Under the pieces are notes generated by a model. It had not been told where the DNA came from and did not search any database. It saw only the letters and a program-made list of their open reading frames with translations. DNA of 64,000 bases, taken from Elizabethkingia argenteiflava. Its GTDB lineage: Bacteria > Bacteroidota > Bacteroidia > Flavobacteriales > Weeksellaceae. Positions 1-8,440 of this stretch are shown here, piece after piece. How positions within the stretch are numbered: position 1 is the first letter of the stretch; every line of letters starts with the position of its first letter. Position numbers and translations under genes: made by a program. The DNA lies in assembly GCF_009904105.1 (NCBI RefSeq), contig NZ_JAAABJ010000509.1:40024-104023 (forward strand). Reading direction: 5' to 3'.

Positions 1-250
1 ACACCGCTTCAGAAAGATTCACCGTTTTACTTACGGGGTCGTAGTGATCGGTTAATTGCCCCGGAACGGATATTACCTCTACATCTTTAATATTATTATC
101 CATAAGCATTTTTTCAGCGATCTCTTTGCCCGACATGCTATTTCGCAACCTAAGCCCAGCATAATAATCAAACTTAGATTTCAACTTATTTTGCACGATT
201 ACACTAATCAAAAATATGAGCAACAATAACAAATAATAATAATTCACCAT
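1..250 (-). CDS. YugP-like neutral zinc metallopeptidase, N-terminal part (cut by window edge)
   Basis: Reading leftward from an ATG at 250 gives 83 codons that run off the window. The protein opens with a hydrophobic membrane segment (about residues 4-19) followed by YYAGLRLRNSMSG, an amphipathic GKEIAEKML helix and DHYDPVSKTVNLSE. This is the conserved start of the YugP / putative membrane zinc metallopeptidase family, whose HExxH motif would lie beyond the window. YugP-family proteins are membrane-anchored proteases of poorly defined substrate. The N-terminus is complete, the C-terminus is missing. Family assignment comes from recognising the N-terminal pattern. Confidence 0.8.
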   Translation of the reverse strand, partial: MVNYYYLLLLLIFLISVIVQNKLKSKFDYYAGLRLRNSMSGKEIAEKMLMDNNIKDVEVISVPGQLTDHYDPVSKTVNLSEAV

Positions 251-355
251 CTCAGTACATTTCTGTATAAAAATTACTTTATATATGCAGGAAAAACCAT
301 GCCAAAAATTACAAAAAAATTACAATTGTTTATATTTGCAAAAAAAATAAATAAC

Positions 356-1480
356 ATGTCGGAAATTACCCTCAAAAAAGTGACTAATAATAAAATGCTT
401 ATAGATTTTATTAATTTTCCGATGAGTCTCTATAAAGACAATCCCTATTATGTACCTTCTTTCATTCAGGATGAAAAACAAATATGGAATCCTAAGGAGA
501 ATCCTGCACTAGAATACAGCGAAGCAGAGCTATACATGGCTTATCAAAATAACCGCATCGTGGGGAGAATCGCCCTTATGATTAACCATAAAGAAGCCCA
601 AGAACTAAACATTCATAAAGTACGCTTCGGATGGTTGGATTTCATTAATGATATTAGGGTCTCTCAAGCTCTGATCAATAAAGCTATAGAATACGCACAA
701 CTAAAGGGAATTCATAAGATAGAAGGACCTATGGGCCTAACCAATTTAGATAAAGCCGGCATGCTAACTATGGGGTTTGACAAACTGGCCACTATGATAG
801 GGATTTACAATTTTGAATACTACCCTCAACACCTTGAGCAACTTGGCCTTATTAAAGAAAAAGAATGGATAGAATTTGAAATTACCTTCCCCGATACCTT
901 AAGCGACAAGGTATTAAAATTCAATGATTTAATTAAACAGAAATACAAACTTAAGGTAGTGGATTTTAAAAATAAAAAAGATATACTACCTCTAGTAGAA
1001 CCCATGTTTAAGCTTCTGGATGAAACTTATAAGAACCTCTCCACTTACACTCCTATTACAAACCAACAGATCCAGATGTATAAGAAAAAATATTTTGGAT
1101 TGATTAATAAAGATTTCATCATCTGTATTACAGACTCCCAACAAAAGCTCATCGCTTTCGCCATCACCATGCCTTCTTATTCAGAGGCTTTACAGAAATC
1201 TAAAGGCAAGCTATTTCCATTCGGATGGTGGCATTTGCTACAAGCCGGAAAAAAAACGGATAGAGCTAATTTCTACCTCATCGGCATCCACCCCGATTAC
1301 CAACGCAGAGGCGTTACTGCTATTATTTTCAAAGAGATCTACAACACCTTCAAAAAAAGAGGCATTAAATTCCTAGAAACCAATCCAGAACTTGAAGAAA
1401 ACACCCAGATCCAACTTTTATGGCAAGATTACAATCCCGTAAACCATAAACGAAGAAGAACCTACTCAAAAGAACTCTAA
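356..1480 (+). CDS. GNAT-family N-acetyltransferase-like protein
   Basis: A 374-residue cytoplasmic protein from the ATG at 356. A frame-consistent ATG at 299 would add 19 lysine/isoleucine-rich residues that look like translated intergenic DNA, so it was not used. The C-terminal part carries a GNAT acetyl-CoA-binding signature (LIGIHPDYQRRGVTAIIF), followed by a C-terminal ETNPELEEN segment. The N-terminal half is a second, more divergent acyltransferase-like region. It resembles conserved Bacteroidota proteins of about 370 aa with no known substrate. It is followed at 17 bp by a small membrane protein gene, so the two may be cotranscribed. Confidence 0.75.
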   Translation: MSEITLKKVTNNKMLIDFINFPMSLYKDNPYYVPSFIQDEKQIWNPKENPALEYSEAELYMAYQNNRIVGRIALMINHKEAQELNIHKVRFGWLDFINDIRVSQALINKAIEYAQLKGIHKIEGPMGLTNLDKAGMLTMGFDKLATMIGIYNFEYYPQHLEQLGLIKEKEWIEFEITFPDTLSDKVLKFNDLIKQKYKLKVVDFKNKKDILPLVEPMFKLLDETYKNLSTYTPITNQQIQMYKKKYFGLINKDFIICITDSQQKLIAFAITMPSYSEALQKSKGKLFPFGWWHLLQAGKKTDRANFYLIGIHPDYQRRGVTAIIFKEIYNTFKKRGIKFLETNPELEENTQIQLLWQDYNPVNHKRRRTYSKEL

Positions 1481-1497
1481 TCGTCAACGCCTAACTT

Positions 1498-1680
1498 ATG
1501 AAAAAACAGCTTATTATATACGCTTTTCTTATTGCCGTCTTCTTCATTTACAATCAATTTTTCAGGATTCAGAACGAGCAAACCAATGATTTAATCAATC
1601 TTATTTTTTCCAGTTTTCTGTTCTTATATATCGCTTACATTGCTTTTATAATTTTAAAGAAAATAAGAGGTAAAAAATAG
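1498..1680 (+). CDS. small two-helix membrane protein, unknown function
   Basis: Sixty residues from ATG 1498. Two hydrophobic segments (about residues 4-22 and 33-53) are separated by a short polar loop, and the protein ends in a basic KKIRGKK tail, suggesting a small inner-membrane protein with the C-terminus in the cytoplasm. It starts 17 bp after the GNAT gene. I do not recognise a family. The length is small enough that a chance reading frame cannot be excluded, but an ATG start and clean double-helix hydropathy support it. Confidence 0.5.
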   Translation: MKKQLIIYAFLIAVFFIYNQFFRIQNEQTNDLINLIFSSFLFLYIAYIAFIILKKIRGKK

Positions 1681-1799
1681 TTTATTTTTAACCATTCTAA
1701 ATTATCTTTCTAACTCATAATCAACATGAAACAATGTCTTTGTAATTTCTATTTTAGGCATATTTTTAGTATTATTGCATGTTAGTAATATGATATATA

Positions 1800-2165
1800 A
1801 TGAGTGTGCCAGAAAATTATATCCCTATACTAATTCAAGCGGCAGTATCCATTGGTTTTGTGATAGTTACAATCATATCTTCCAGCTTGTTGGGGCCTAA
1901 AGTAAAAGGAAAAGTAAAAGAAGAAGTTTTTGAAAGTGGTTATAAGTCTGTAGGAGATGCAAGAACGCCTTTCTCTGTAAAATATTTTCTCACTGCTATT
2001 CTTTTTGTTCTATTTGATATAGAAATTGTTTTCTTTTATCCTTATGCTGTTAACTTCAAACATTTTGGGGTAGAGGGCTTTATGGCGATTGTAACGTTTG
2101 TAGCGATCTTTTTCATTGCATTTTTTTATGTTCTGAAAAGGGGCGCATTGGATTGGGATAAATAA
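1800..2165 (+). CDS. nuoA: NADH-quinone oxidoreductase subunit A
   Basis: First gene of the complex I operon; 121 residues, normal for NuoA. Three transmembrane helices (about 10-30, 62-82, 92-113). The conserved loop FESGYKSVGDART with its acidic residue sits between helices 1 and 2, and FDIEIVFFYPYA marks helix 2. NuoA is a small inner-membrane subunit close to the quinone channel. It starts 119 bp after the preceding small gene; no consensus TAnnTTTG promoter stands out in that gap. nuoB follows after 39 bp. Confidence 0.97.
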   Translation: MSVPENYIPILIQAAVSIGFVIVTIISSSLLGPKVKGKVKEEVFESGYKSVGDARTPFSVKYFLTAILFVLFDIEIVFFYPYAVNFKHFGVEGFMAIVTFVAIFFIAFFYVLKRGALDWDK

Positions 2166-2204
2166 CAAATCTTTAACCTAAAGATTAAAAAAAACAAAAA
2201 AGAG

Positions 2205-2753
2205 ATGTCAAAAGAAGTTAAAATGTTAGACACTCCACCTCCCGGTCATGCCGGAGAGGGTTTTTTCGCAACAAAATTAGAAAACCTGATCGGTATGGCT
2301 AGGGCCAATTCTCTATGGCCTCTTCCTTTTGCTACTTCATGTTGTGGAATTGAGTTTATGGCGATGATGAGCCCTACCTATGACCTGGCCCGCTTTGGGG
2401 CAGAGCGCATGGTCTTTTCACCCCGCCAAGCAGATGTATTATTAGTATGCGGAACTATTGCTAAAAAGCTAGCGCCTATTTTAAAAACCGTATATAGTCA
2501 AATGGCGGAACCCCGTTGGGTAATCGCTGTAGGAGCATGTGCTTCCAGTGGAGGAATATTCGATACTTATTCGGTTTTGCAAGGAATTGACAAAGTGATT
2601 CCTGTAGATGTATACGTACCGGGATGTCCCCCTCGACCTGAACAAATTTTGGAAGGGTTTATGCAAGTACAGGAAATCGCCAAAACTGAAAATCTTAGAA
2701 GACGGGAATCACCCGAGTATAGCGAATTATTAGAATCTTATAATATTAAATAG
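2205..2753 (+). CDS. nuoB: NADH-quinone oxidoreductase subunit B
   Basis: 182 residues. Carries the four ligands of iron-sulfur cluster N2: the tandem cysteines C46-C47 (TSCCGIEF), C112 (GACASSGG) and C141 (PGCPPRPE). N2 is the last cluster of the electron path and hands electrons to quinone at the interface with NuoD. The protein is a peripheral-arm subunit in the cytoplasm. nuoC begins 4 bp after the stop codon, so the two are translationally close. Confidence 0.98.
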   Translation: MSKEVKMLDTPPPGHAGEGFFATKLENLIGMARANSLWPLPFATSCCGIEFMAMMSPTYDLARFGAERMVFSPRQADVLLVCGTIAKKLAPILKTVYSQMAEPRWVIAVGACASSGGIFDTYSVLQGIDKVIPVDVYVPGCPPRPEQILEGFMQVQEIAKTENLRRRESPEYSELLESYNIK

Positions 2754-2757
2754 TCCT

Positions 2758-3258
2758 ATGGAGCTGACCAATGAATTAGTACTCGAAGCCATTTCAAGAG
2801 AGTTTCCGGAAGCTGTAGTAGATTCGTCCACCCCTCACGGATTATTGACGATTGAATTAAAAAAAGAGGAAATAAAAAAAGTAATTCACTATTTGAAGGA
2901 GTCTTCTTATGAGTTCATTTTTCTAACAGACATTTGTGGTATTCATTACCCTGATGACAAGGAAAAGGAATTCGGGGTAATTTACCACTTACACAGTTTA
3001 ATCAATAATTTCAGGCTAAGATTAAAAGCCTTTATTCCTAAAAAAAATGCTGAACTAGAAAGCATTACAAACCTTTACTCCGGAGCTAATTGGATGGAAA
3101 GAGAGACTTTTGATTTTTATGGAATCAAGTTTAAAGGCCATCCGGATATGCGCCCAATTCTCAATATGGAAGATTTAGGCTATCACCCCATGCTTAAAGA
3201 ATATCGTTTGGAGGACGGTAGCCGTACCGATAAAAACGATGCAATGTTCGGGAGATAA
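2758..3258 (+). CDS. nuoC: NADH-quinone oxidoreductase subunit C
   Basis: 166 residues, 30 kDa-subunit family of complex I. The C-terminal block ERETFDFYGIKFKGHPDMRPIL and the region around EYRLEDG are diagnostic. NuoC packs against NuoD in the peripheral arm. It is separate from nuoD here, unlike the nuoCD fusion of enterobacteria. Start ATG at 2758 lies 4 bp after nuoB. A perfect hairpin lies between this gene and nuoD (see 3274-3313). Confidence 0.97.
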   Translation: MELTNELVLEAISREFPEAVVDSSTPHGLLTIELKKEEIKKVIHYLKESSYEFIFLTDICGIHYPDDKEKEFGVIYHLHSLINNFRLRLKAFIPKKNAELESITNLYSGANWMERETFDFYGIKFKGHPDMRPILNMEDLGYHPMLKEYRLEDGSRTDKNDAMFGR

Positions 3259-3273
3259 AATTTGAAATTAGAT

Positions 3274-3313
3274 ATTTGATATTTGATGTTTAAAAAAATC
3301 TCAAATATCAAAT
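3274..3313. repeat. perfect 13-bp inverted repeat between nuoC and nuoD
   Basis: Left arm 3274-3286 (ATTTGATATTTGA) pairs exactly with right arm 3301-3313 (TCAAATATCAAAT) around a 14-nt loop. The surrounding words (AGATATTTGATATTTGATG and AAATCTCAAAC) look like a dispersed intergenic repeat of the ATTTGA type rather than a terminator, because no T-run follows. In RNA it would form a hairpin just before the nuoD start and could influence processing or relative expression of the two halves of the operon. Confidence 0.7.
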
Positions 3314-3333
3314 CTCAAACAGGACCTCTAATT

Positions 3334-4557
3334 ATGAAAGATAACAACTTATCAAATATACTTGGTCAATACGAGGAAAAAGAGCAAATCGATCAACAGC
3401 TCTATACCCTAAATCTGGGCCCCACTCACCCAGCAACACACGGTATTTTTCAGAACGTACTGACCATGGACGGAGAAAGAATTCTCCATTCAGAACAAAC
3501 AGTGGGCTACATACACAGAGCTTTTGAAAAAATTGCGGAAAGAAGGCCCTACGCACAAATCACCACCTTAACCGACAGATTAAACTACTGCTCGGCACCT
3601 ATCAATAATTTTGGATGGCACATGACAGTTGAAAAATTAATCGGCTGTGAAGTCCCTAAGCGCGTAGATTATATGCGGATCATTATGATGGAACTTGCCA
3701 GAATTGCGGACCACCTGGTATGTAATTCTGTTATCGGTGTAGATACCGGCGCTTTAACAGGCTTCACTTATGTATTCCAGATCAGAGAACAGATATACGA
3801 TATTTACGAGCAAATTTGTGGCGCCAGAATGACCACTAACATGGGAAGAATAGGAGGATTTGAAAGAGACCTAAGTCCTAAGTTCCATGAATTACTTAAA
3901 GATTTTATTAAAACGTTCCCGCAGAAATTTGGTGAATTCCAAAGGTTGATGGAAAGAAATAGAATTTTTATGGATCGTACCATTGGTACAGGCCCCATCA
4001 GTGCAGAAAGAGCGCTAAATTATAGTTTTACAGGACCTAACTTACGAGCAGCAGGGGTAGATTACGACGTTCGAGTGGCACAGCCTTACTCTTCTTATAG
4101 CGATTTCGACTTCATCGTACCCGTAGGAACTGCAGGGGACACTTATGATAGATTTATGGTGCGTCAGGTGGAAATTATGGAAAGCTATAAATTGATTACA
4201 AATGCTTATAAAAACCTTCCAGAAGGATCTTATCATGCAGATGTACCAGATTTTTATCTCCCTGAAAAAGCCGACGTTTATACCAAGATGGAAGCCTTGA
4301 TTTATCACTTTAAAATCGTAATGGGAGAACAAGACATTCCTTCTGGCGAAGTTTACCATGCAGTAGAAGGCGGCAATGGAGAGCTTGGTTTCTATTTGAT
4401 GAGCGACGGAGGCAGAACCCCTTATAGGCTCCACTTCAGAAGGCCTTGCTTCATTTATTATCAAGCTTACCCTGAGATGATTCGAGGTTCCTTAATTTCG
4501 GACGCCGTTGTTACCCTAAGCAGCCTTAATGTGATCGCAGGAGAATTAGATGCATAA
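3334..4557 (+). CDS. nuoD: NADH-quinone oxidoreductase subunit D
   Basis: 407 residues from ATG 3334 (MKDNNLSNILGQYEEKEQ). Upstream in-frame starts at 3283 (TTG) and 3286 (ATG) would run through the intergenic inverted repeat and give an atypical N-terminus, so they were rejected. The 49 kDa-subunit signature LGPTHPATHG and the C-terminal VIAGELDA are present, together with the histidine and aspartate residues of the quinone pocket. The subunit forms the quinone-binding site with NuoB. Confidence 0.96.
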   Translation: MKDNNLSNILGQYEEKEQIDQQLYTLNLGPTHPATHGIFQNVLTMDGERILHSEQTVGYIHRAFEKIAERRPYAQITTLTDRLNYCSAPINNFGWHMTVEKLIGCEVPKRVDYMRIIMMELARIADHLVCNSVIGVDTGALTGFTYVFQIREQIYDIYEQICGARMTTNMGRIGGFERDLSPKFHELLKDFIKTFPQKFGEFQRLMERNRIFMDRTIGTGPISAERALNYSFTGPNLRAAGVDYDVRVAQPYSSYSDFDFIVPVGTAGDTYDRFMVRQVEIMESYKLITNAYKNLPEGSYHADVPDFYLPEKADVYTKMEALIYHFKIVMGEQDIPSGEVYHAVEGGNGELGFYLMSDGGRTPYRLHFRRPCFIYYQAYPEMIRGSLISDAVVTLSSLNVIAGELDA

Positions 4558-4654
4558 GATAAATCATTCTAGGAGATGTGATGGCAACTCTTAGGATTTA
4601 GACAATAAATAAAATCATTAGTAAGTTGTACTTTGTACAATAATACCACGTATT

Positions 4655-5164
4655 ATGAGCGAAACAATTGCTTTTAAACCTGAGACTATAGAACAGGTTA
4701 ACAAAATTATCGCCAGGTATCCTGAGGACAGACGTAAATCAGCTCTTATTCCCGTATTGCACATGGCTCAAAAGGAATTTAACGGCTGGCTGGATGTTCC
4801 TGTAATGGATTATGTTGCGGAACTACTAAATATAAAACCTATAGAAGTATATGAAGTGGCTACATTCTACACCATGTTCAATATGAAACCAGTAGGCAAA
4901 TACGTATTGGAAGTATGCAGAACGGGACCTTGTATGCTGAAAGGAAGCGATGATATCCTGGATCATCTCCGAAAGACATTGAATATAAAAGATGGAGAAA
5001 CGAGCTCAGATGGTCTGTTTACTTTAAAACCTGCAGAGTGTCTGGGGGCCTGTGGTTATGCGCCCATGATGCAGTTAGGAAAATTTTATCACGAAAATTT
5101 AACAAAAGAAAAGGTAGATGAAATTCTTGAACTTTGCCGTCAGGGAGCCATTGCCTTAGATTAA
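4655..5164 (+). CDS. nuoE: NADH-quinone oxidoreductase subunit E
   Basis: 169 residues, thioredoxin-like 24 kDa subunit. Ligands of 2Fe-2S cluster N1a are visible: C88 and C93 (VCRTGPC) and C129 and C133 (ECLGAC). It sits in the NADH-dehydrogenase module with NuoF. A 97-bp gap separates it from nuoD, the largest gap within the first half of the operon; nothing gene-like is visible there. nuoF follows after 10 bp. Confidence 0.97.
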   Translation: MSETIAFKPETIEQVNKIIARYPEDRRKSALIPVLHMAQKEFNGWLDVPVMDYVAELLNIKPIEVYEVATFYTMFNMKPVGKYVLEVCRTGPCMLKGSDDILDHLRKTLNIKDGETSSDGLFTLKPAECLGACGYAPMMQLGKFYHENLTKEKVDEILELCRQGAIALD

Positions 5165-5174
5165 ACACAATAAA

Positions 5175-6533
5175 ATGAGTAAAAAACTTTTACTGAAGAA
5201 CGCTCATATCGAAGGGATTCGCTACTTCGAAACCTACCGAAAACACGGAGGTTACGAAGCCGTAGAAAAGGCCTTAAAAATGACGCCTGATGAGATTCTG
5301 GAAGAAATAAAAACCTCTGGACTTAGAGGCCGTGGTGGTGCTGGTTTTCCTACGGGACTGAAGTGGAGTTTCTTAGCCAAACCAGAAGGTATTCCCAGAC
5401 ATTTAGTCGTAAACGCTGATGAATCGGAACCGGGGACTTTTAAAGACCGTTACTTAATGGAATTCATTCCTCACCTTTTAATAGAAGGGATGATCATTTC
5501 TTCTTTCTGTTTAGGCTCTAACACCTCCTATATTTATATCCGGGGAGAATATTCCTGGATTCCTGATATATTAGAACAAGCGATTGAAGAAGCAAAACAA
5601 GCGGGATTCTTAGGCAAAAATATTTTAGGAACAGGCTTTGATCTGGAAATCTATGTACATAGAGGAGCCGGCGCCTATATATGCGGAGAAGAAACTGCCC
5701 TATTAGAATCTTTGGAAGGTAAGCGCGGAAATCCTCGATTAAAACCACCATTCCCTGCTGTAAAAGGACTTTGGGAAAGACCGACCGTAGTTAACAATGT
5801 AGAATCTATTGCTGCTGTGGTTCCCATTATAAATATAACAGGTGCAGAATATGCCAAAATAGGTGTAGGACGCTCTACAGGAACAAAACTAATTTCCGCC
5901 TGTGGTAATATCAATAAGCCGGGGGTTTATGAAATTGATATGACCATTAGTGTCGAAGAATTTATATACTCCGATGAATATTGTGGGGGTATTGCCAATG
6001 GCAAAAAACTTAAAGCTTGTATTCCGGGGGGATCTTCGGTGCCTATTGTGCCTGCAAATCTTTTATTAAAAACCGTCAATGGGGAAACCCGTTATATGAA
6101 CTACGAAAGTTTAGCCGATGGAGGATTTGCCACAGGGACTATGATGGGATCTGGAGGATTTATCGTCCTGGATGAAGACCAGTGTGTGGTAAAACACACC
6201 CTTACCTTGGCCAGATTTTACAACCATGAGAGCTGTGGTCAGTGTACGCCTTGCCGAGAAGGTACTGGCTGGATGTACCGCATCCTACAGAAAATTGAAA
6301 ATGGACAGGGTAGCTTTGAAGATATTGACTTACTTTGGGATATTCAACGTAAAATTGAAGGAAACACTATTTGCCCACTCGGCGATGCTGCTGCATGGCC
6401 TGTCGCTGCAGCCATCAGGCATTTTAGGGATGAATTTGAATGGCATGTGAAAAATCCCGAACTTTGCTTAACACAAAACTACGGTCTGGCCCATTATGCC
6501 ACACCCTTAACAGCGGTAGCTGAAATAGACTAA
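5175..6533 (+). CDS. nuoF: NADH-quinone oxidoreductase subunit F
   Basis: 452 residues; the NADH- and FMN-binding subunit where electrons enter complex I. The glycine-rich nucleotide motif GRGGAGFPTG lies near residue 52 and the FMN region AGAYICGEETAL near 168. The N3 4Fe-4S ligands are C354, C357 and C360 (SCGQCTPC) with C400 (NTICPLGD). The sequence is full length. It is followed after 19 bp not by nuoG but by a putative outer-membrane protein gene. Confidence 0.98.
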   Translation: MSKKLLLKNAHIEGIRYFETYRKHGGYEAVEKALKMTPDEILEEIKTSGLRGRGGAGFPTGLKWSFLAKPEGIPRHLVVNADESEPGTFKDRYLMEFIPHLLIEGMIISSFCLGSNTSYIYIRGEYSWIPDILEQAIEEAKQAGFLGKNILGTGFDLEIYVHRGAGAYICGEETALLESLEGKRGNPRLKPPFPAVKGLWERPTVVNNVESIAAVVPIINITGAEYAKIGVGRSTGTKLISACGNINKPGVYEIDMTISVEEFIYSDEYCGGIANGKKLKACIPGGSSVPIVPANLLLKTVNGETRYMNYESLADGGFATGTMMGSGGFIVLDEDQCVVKHTLTLARFYNHESCGQCTPCREGTGWMYRILQKIENGQGSFEDIDLLWDIQRKIEGNTICPLGDAAAWPVAAAIRHFRDEFEWHVKNPELCLTQNYGLAHYATPLTAVAEID

Positions 6534-6552
6534 CTAAAATGCTGAATTTACC

Positions 6553-7407
6553 ATGAAGAAATTAATATTACTTTCCCTTTTCTCTACCCTGAGCAATTGG
6601 AGCTACAGCCAAACGCTATATCCTCTAGAAGCAAAAACTTCTATTGAAAATAAAAACCTCACCCGAAAGGGAGCGATATTTGCGTATTGGGGCTGGAACA
6701 GGGCTGCCTATAGCAATTCGGATATTCGCTTTAAAGGCGCTGATTACAACTTTATGTTGAAAAATGTAGTGGCTCACGATAGACAATCGGATATCTCATT
6801 TCATAATTATCTGGATCCAAGCCGTTTAACCATACCTCAAACCAATGCAAGAATTGCCTATTTTGTTAAAGATCATGTCGCTTTAGTTTTGGGATTGGAT
6901 CACCTAAAATATGTCATGGATCAGGACCAAAAAGTGGGCTTTTCAGGTCATATTTCAGATCCTAAATATGCGAATATGGTGAAAAATGGACAGGTTGATC
7001 TGACAGATGAACAGTTCCTAAGCTTTGAGCATACCGATGGGCTCAACTATATCAATTTGGGACTGGAAGAGTATAAAACCCTGCTCCAATACAAAAAAAT
7101 AGATCTGCTCTGGTCCTATGGTGCAGGTGCGGGCGTGCTGTTACCCAAGAGTAATGTGAAACTTTTTGGAAATGCAAGAAGCGATAGATTTCACTTAGCC
7201 GGCTTTGGACTGGATGCTAGAACCAGTATCAATATGATCTTCTGGAATCATTTAATGGCTAGATTAGAAGCCAAGTTCGGTTATATCAATATGCCGGATA
7301 TCAAAACAACATTGAATAATAAACCCGACAAAGCTTTTCAAGATTTTGTTTTTGGACAAGTCAACTTTGGAATTGGGTATATTTTTCAGACAAAAAAATC
7401 AAAATAA
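6553..7407 (+). CDS. putative outer-membrane beta-barrel protein inside the nuo operon
   Basis: 284 residues beginning with a cleavable signal peptide (MKKLILLSLFSTLSNWSYSQ). The mature part alternates hydrophobic and polar residues and is rich in aromatic and glycine residues (GAIFAYWGWNRAAY, YGAGAGVLL, FGQVNFGIGYIFQ), the pattern of a flavobacterial outer-membrane barrel. I do not recognise a named family. It lies between nuoF (19 bp) and nuoG (28 bp) on the same strand and would be transcribed with complex I, although its predicted location is the other membrane. No frameshift or compositional break is evident, so it is probably a stable operon member. Function unknown. Confidence 0.75.
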   Translation: MKKLILLSLFSTLSNWSYSQTLYPLEAKTSIENKNLTRKGAIFAYWGWNRAAYSNSDIRFKGADYNFMLKNVVAHDRQSDISFHNYLDPSRLTIPQTNARIAYFVKDHVALVLGLDHLKYVMDQDQKVGFSGHISDPKYANMVKNGQVDLTDEQFLSFEHTDGLNYINLGLEEYKTLLQYKKIDLLWSYGAGAGVLLPKSNVKLFGNARSDRFHLAGFGLDARTSINMIFWNHLMARLEAKFGYINMPDIKTTLNNKPDKAFQDFVFGQVNFGIGYIFQTKKSK

Positions 7408-7435
7408 AAACGCTTACAGCTTAAAGCGAAGAAAT

Positions 7436-8440
7436 ATGAGCGAAGAAATTAAAAAATTTAAAATCACCATCGACGGTCAGTCCGCCGAAGTTGCTCCGGG
7501 CACTACTATTTTAGAAGCAGCCAGAAAAATCGGTGGAAAATCTGTTCCACCCGCTATGTGCTATCACAGCAAACTGGAAAAAAGCGGTGGCCGTTGTAGG
7601 ACTTGTCTTGTAGAAGTCTCCAAAGGATCCGAAGCAGACCCTCGCCCTATGCCAAAATTAGTAGCCAGCTGCCGTACAACGGTAATGGATGGCATGGAGG
7701 TTAAAAATTTAACTTCTCCAAAAACCCAAGAAGCAAGACATGCTGTAACAGAATTTTTATTAATTAATCATCCGTTGGACTGTCCAGTCTGCGATCAAGC
7801 CGGCGAATGCCACCTTCAGGATTTAAGCTACGAAAACGGACTTCAACAAACCCGTACAGAATTCGAAAGAAGAACTTTCGATGCGGATGATATAGGTCCT
7901 TATATTAAGTTGAATATGAACCGGTGTATCTTATGTGCACGTTGTGTTCTATTAGCCGATCAGTTAACCCCCGAGAGGGAACATGGCATTCTCTTCAGAG
8001 GCGATCATGCGGAGATATCCACCTATCTGAATAAAGCCTTGAATAACGATTTCATCGGAAATGTTATCGACGTATGCCCTGTAGGCGCCCTTACCGATAG
8101 AACTTTTCGCTTTGCAAGCCGTGTATGGTATACCAAGCCGATCAATGCGACTTGTAAATGTGAAAAATGTAATGGAAAAGCTGTACTGTGGATGAAGGGA
8201 GACGAAATTCTGCGGATTACGGCACGAAAAGATATCTATGGAGAAGTGGAGGATTTCATTTGTAACGATTGCCGTTTTGAAAGAAAAGAGCTTAAGTATT
8301 GGAATATTGAAGGACCAAGACATATCGACCGTCATTCCGTAATCTCCACCAATAAATACGGAAGTTTACAAAATTCGTATAAGCGCATAGAGACAGAAAG
8401 TGTAACAGAAATCGATAGCAACCACGAAAAACAATCATGA
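7436..8440 (+). CDS. nuoG: NADH-quinone oxidoreductase subunit G, short form
   Basis: 334 residues from ATG 7436; a start at 7346 would lie within the preceding gene and was rejected. N-terminal 2Fe-2S ferredoxin domain (CYHSKL, RCRTC, ASC), then the H-containing motif HPLDCPVCDQAGEC for cluster N5 and CILCARC...CPVGAL for N4. A further cysteine set (CKCEKC and CNDC) lies near the C-terminus. The large molybdopterin-oxidoreductase-like domain of the E. coli 900-residue NuoG is absent. The short form is, as I recall, usual in Flavobacteriia. The stop codon overlaps nuoH by 4 bp. Confidence 0.95.
   Translation: MSEEIKKFKITIDGQSAEVAPGTTILEAARKIGGKSVPPAMCYHSKLEKSGGRCRTCLVEVSKGSEADPRPMPKLVASCRTTVMDGMEVKNLTSPKTQEARHAVTEFLLINHPLDCPVCDQAGECHLQDLSYENGLQQTRTEFERRTFDADDIGPYIKLNMNRCILCARCVLLADQLTPEREHGILFRGDHAEISTYLNKALNNDFIGNVIDVCPVGALTDRTFRFASRVWYTKPINATCKCEKCNGKAVLWMKGDEILRITARKDIYGEVEDFICNDCRFERKELKYWNIEGPRHIDRHSVISTNKYGSLQNSYKRIETESVTEIDSNHEKQS

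Noticed and set aside
299..355. N-terminal extension of the GNAT gene from ATG 299
   Set aside because: The added 19 residues are low-complexity and lysine-rich; the ATG at 356 gives a typical start.
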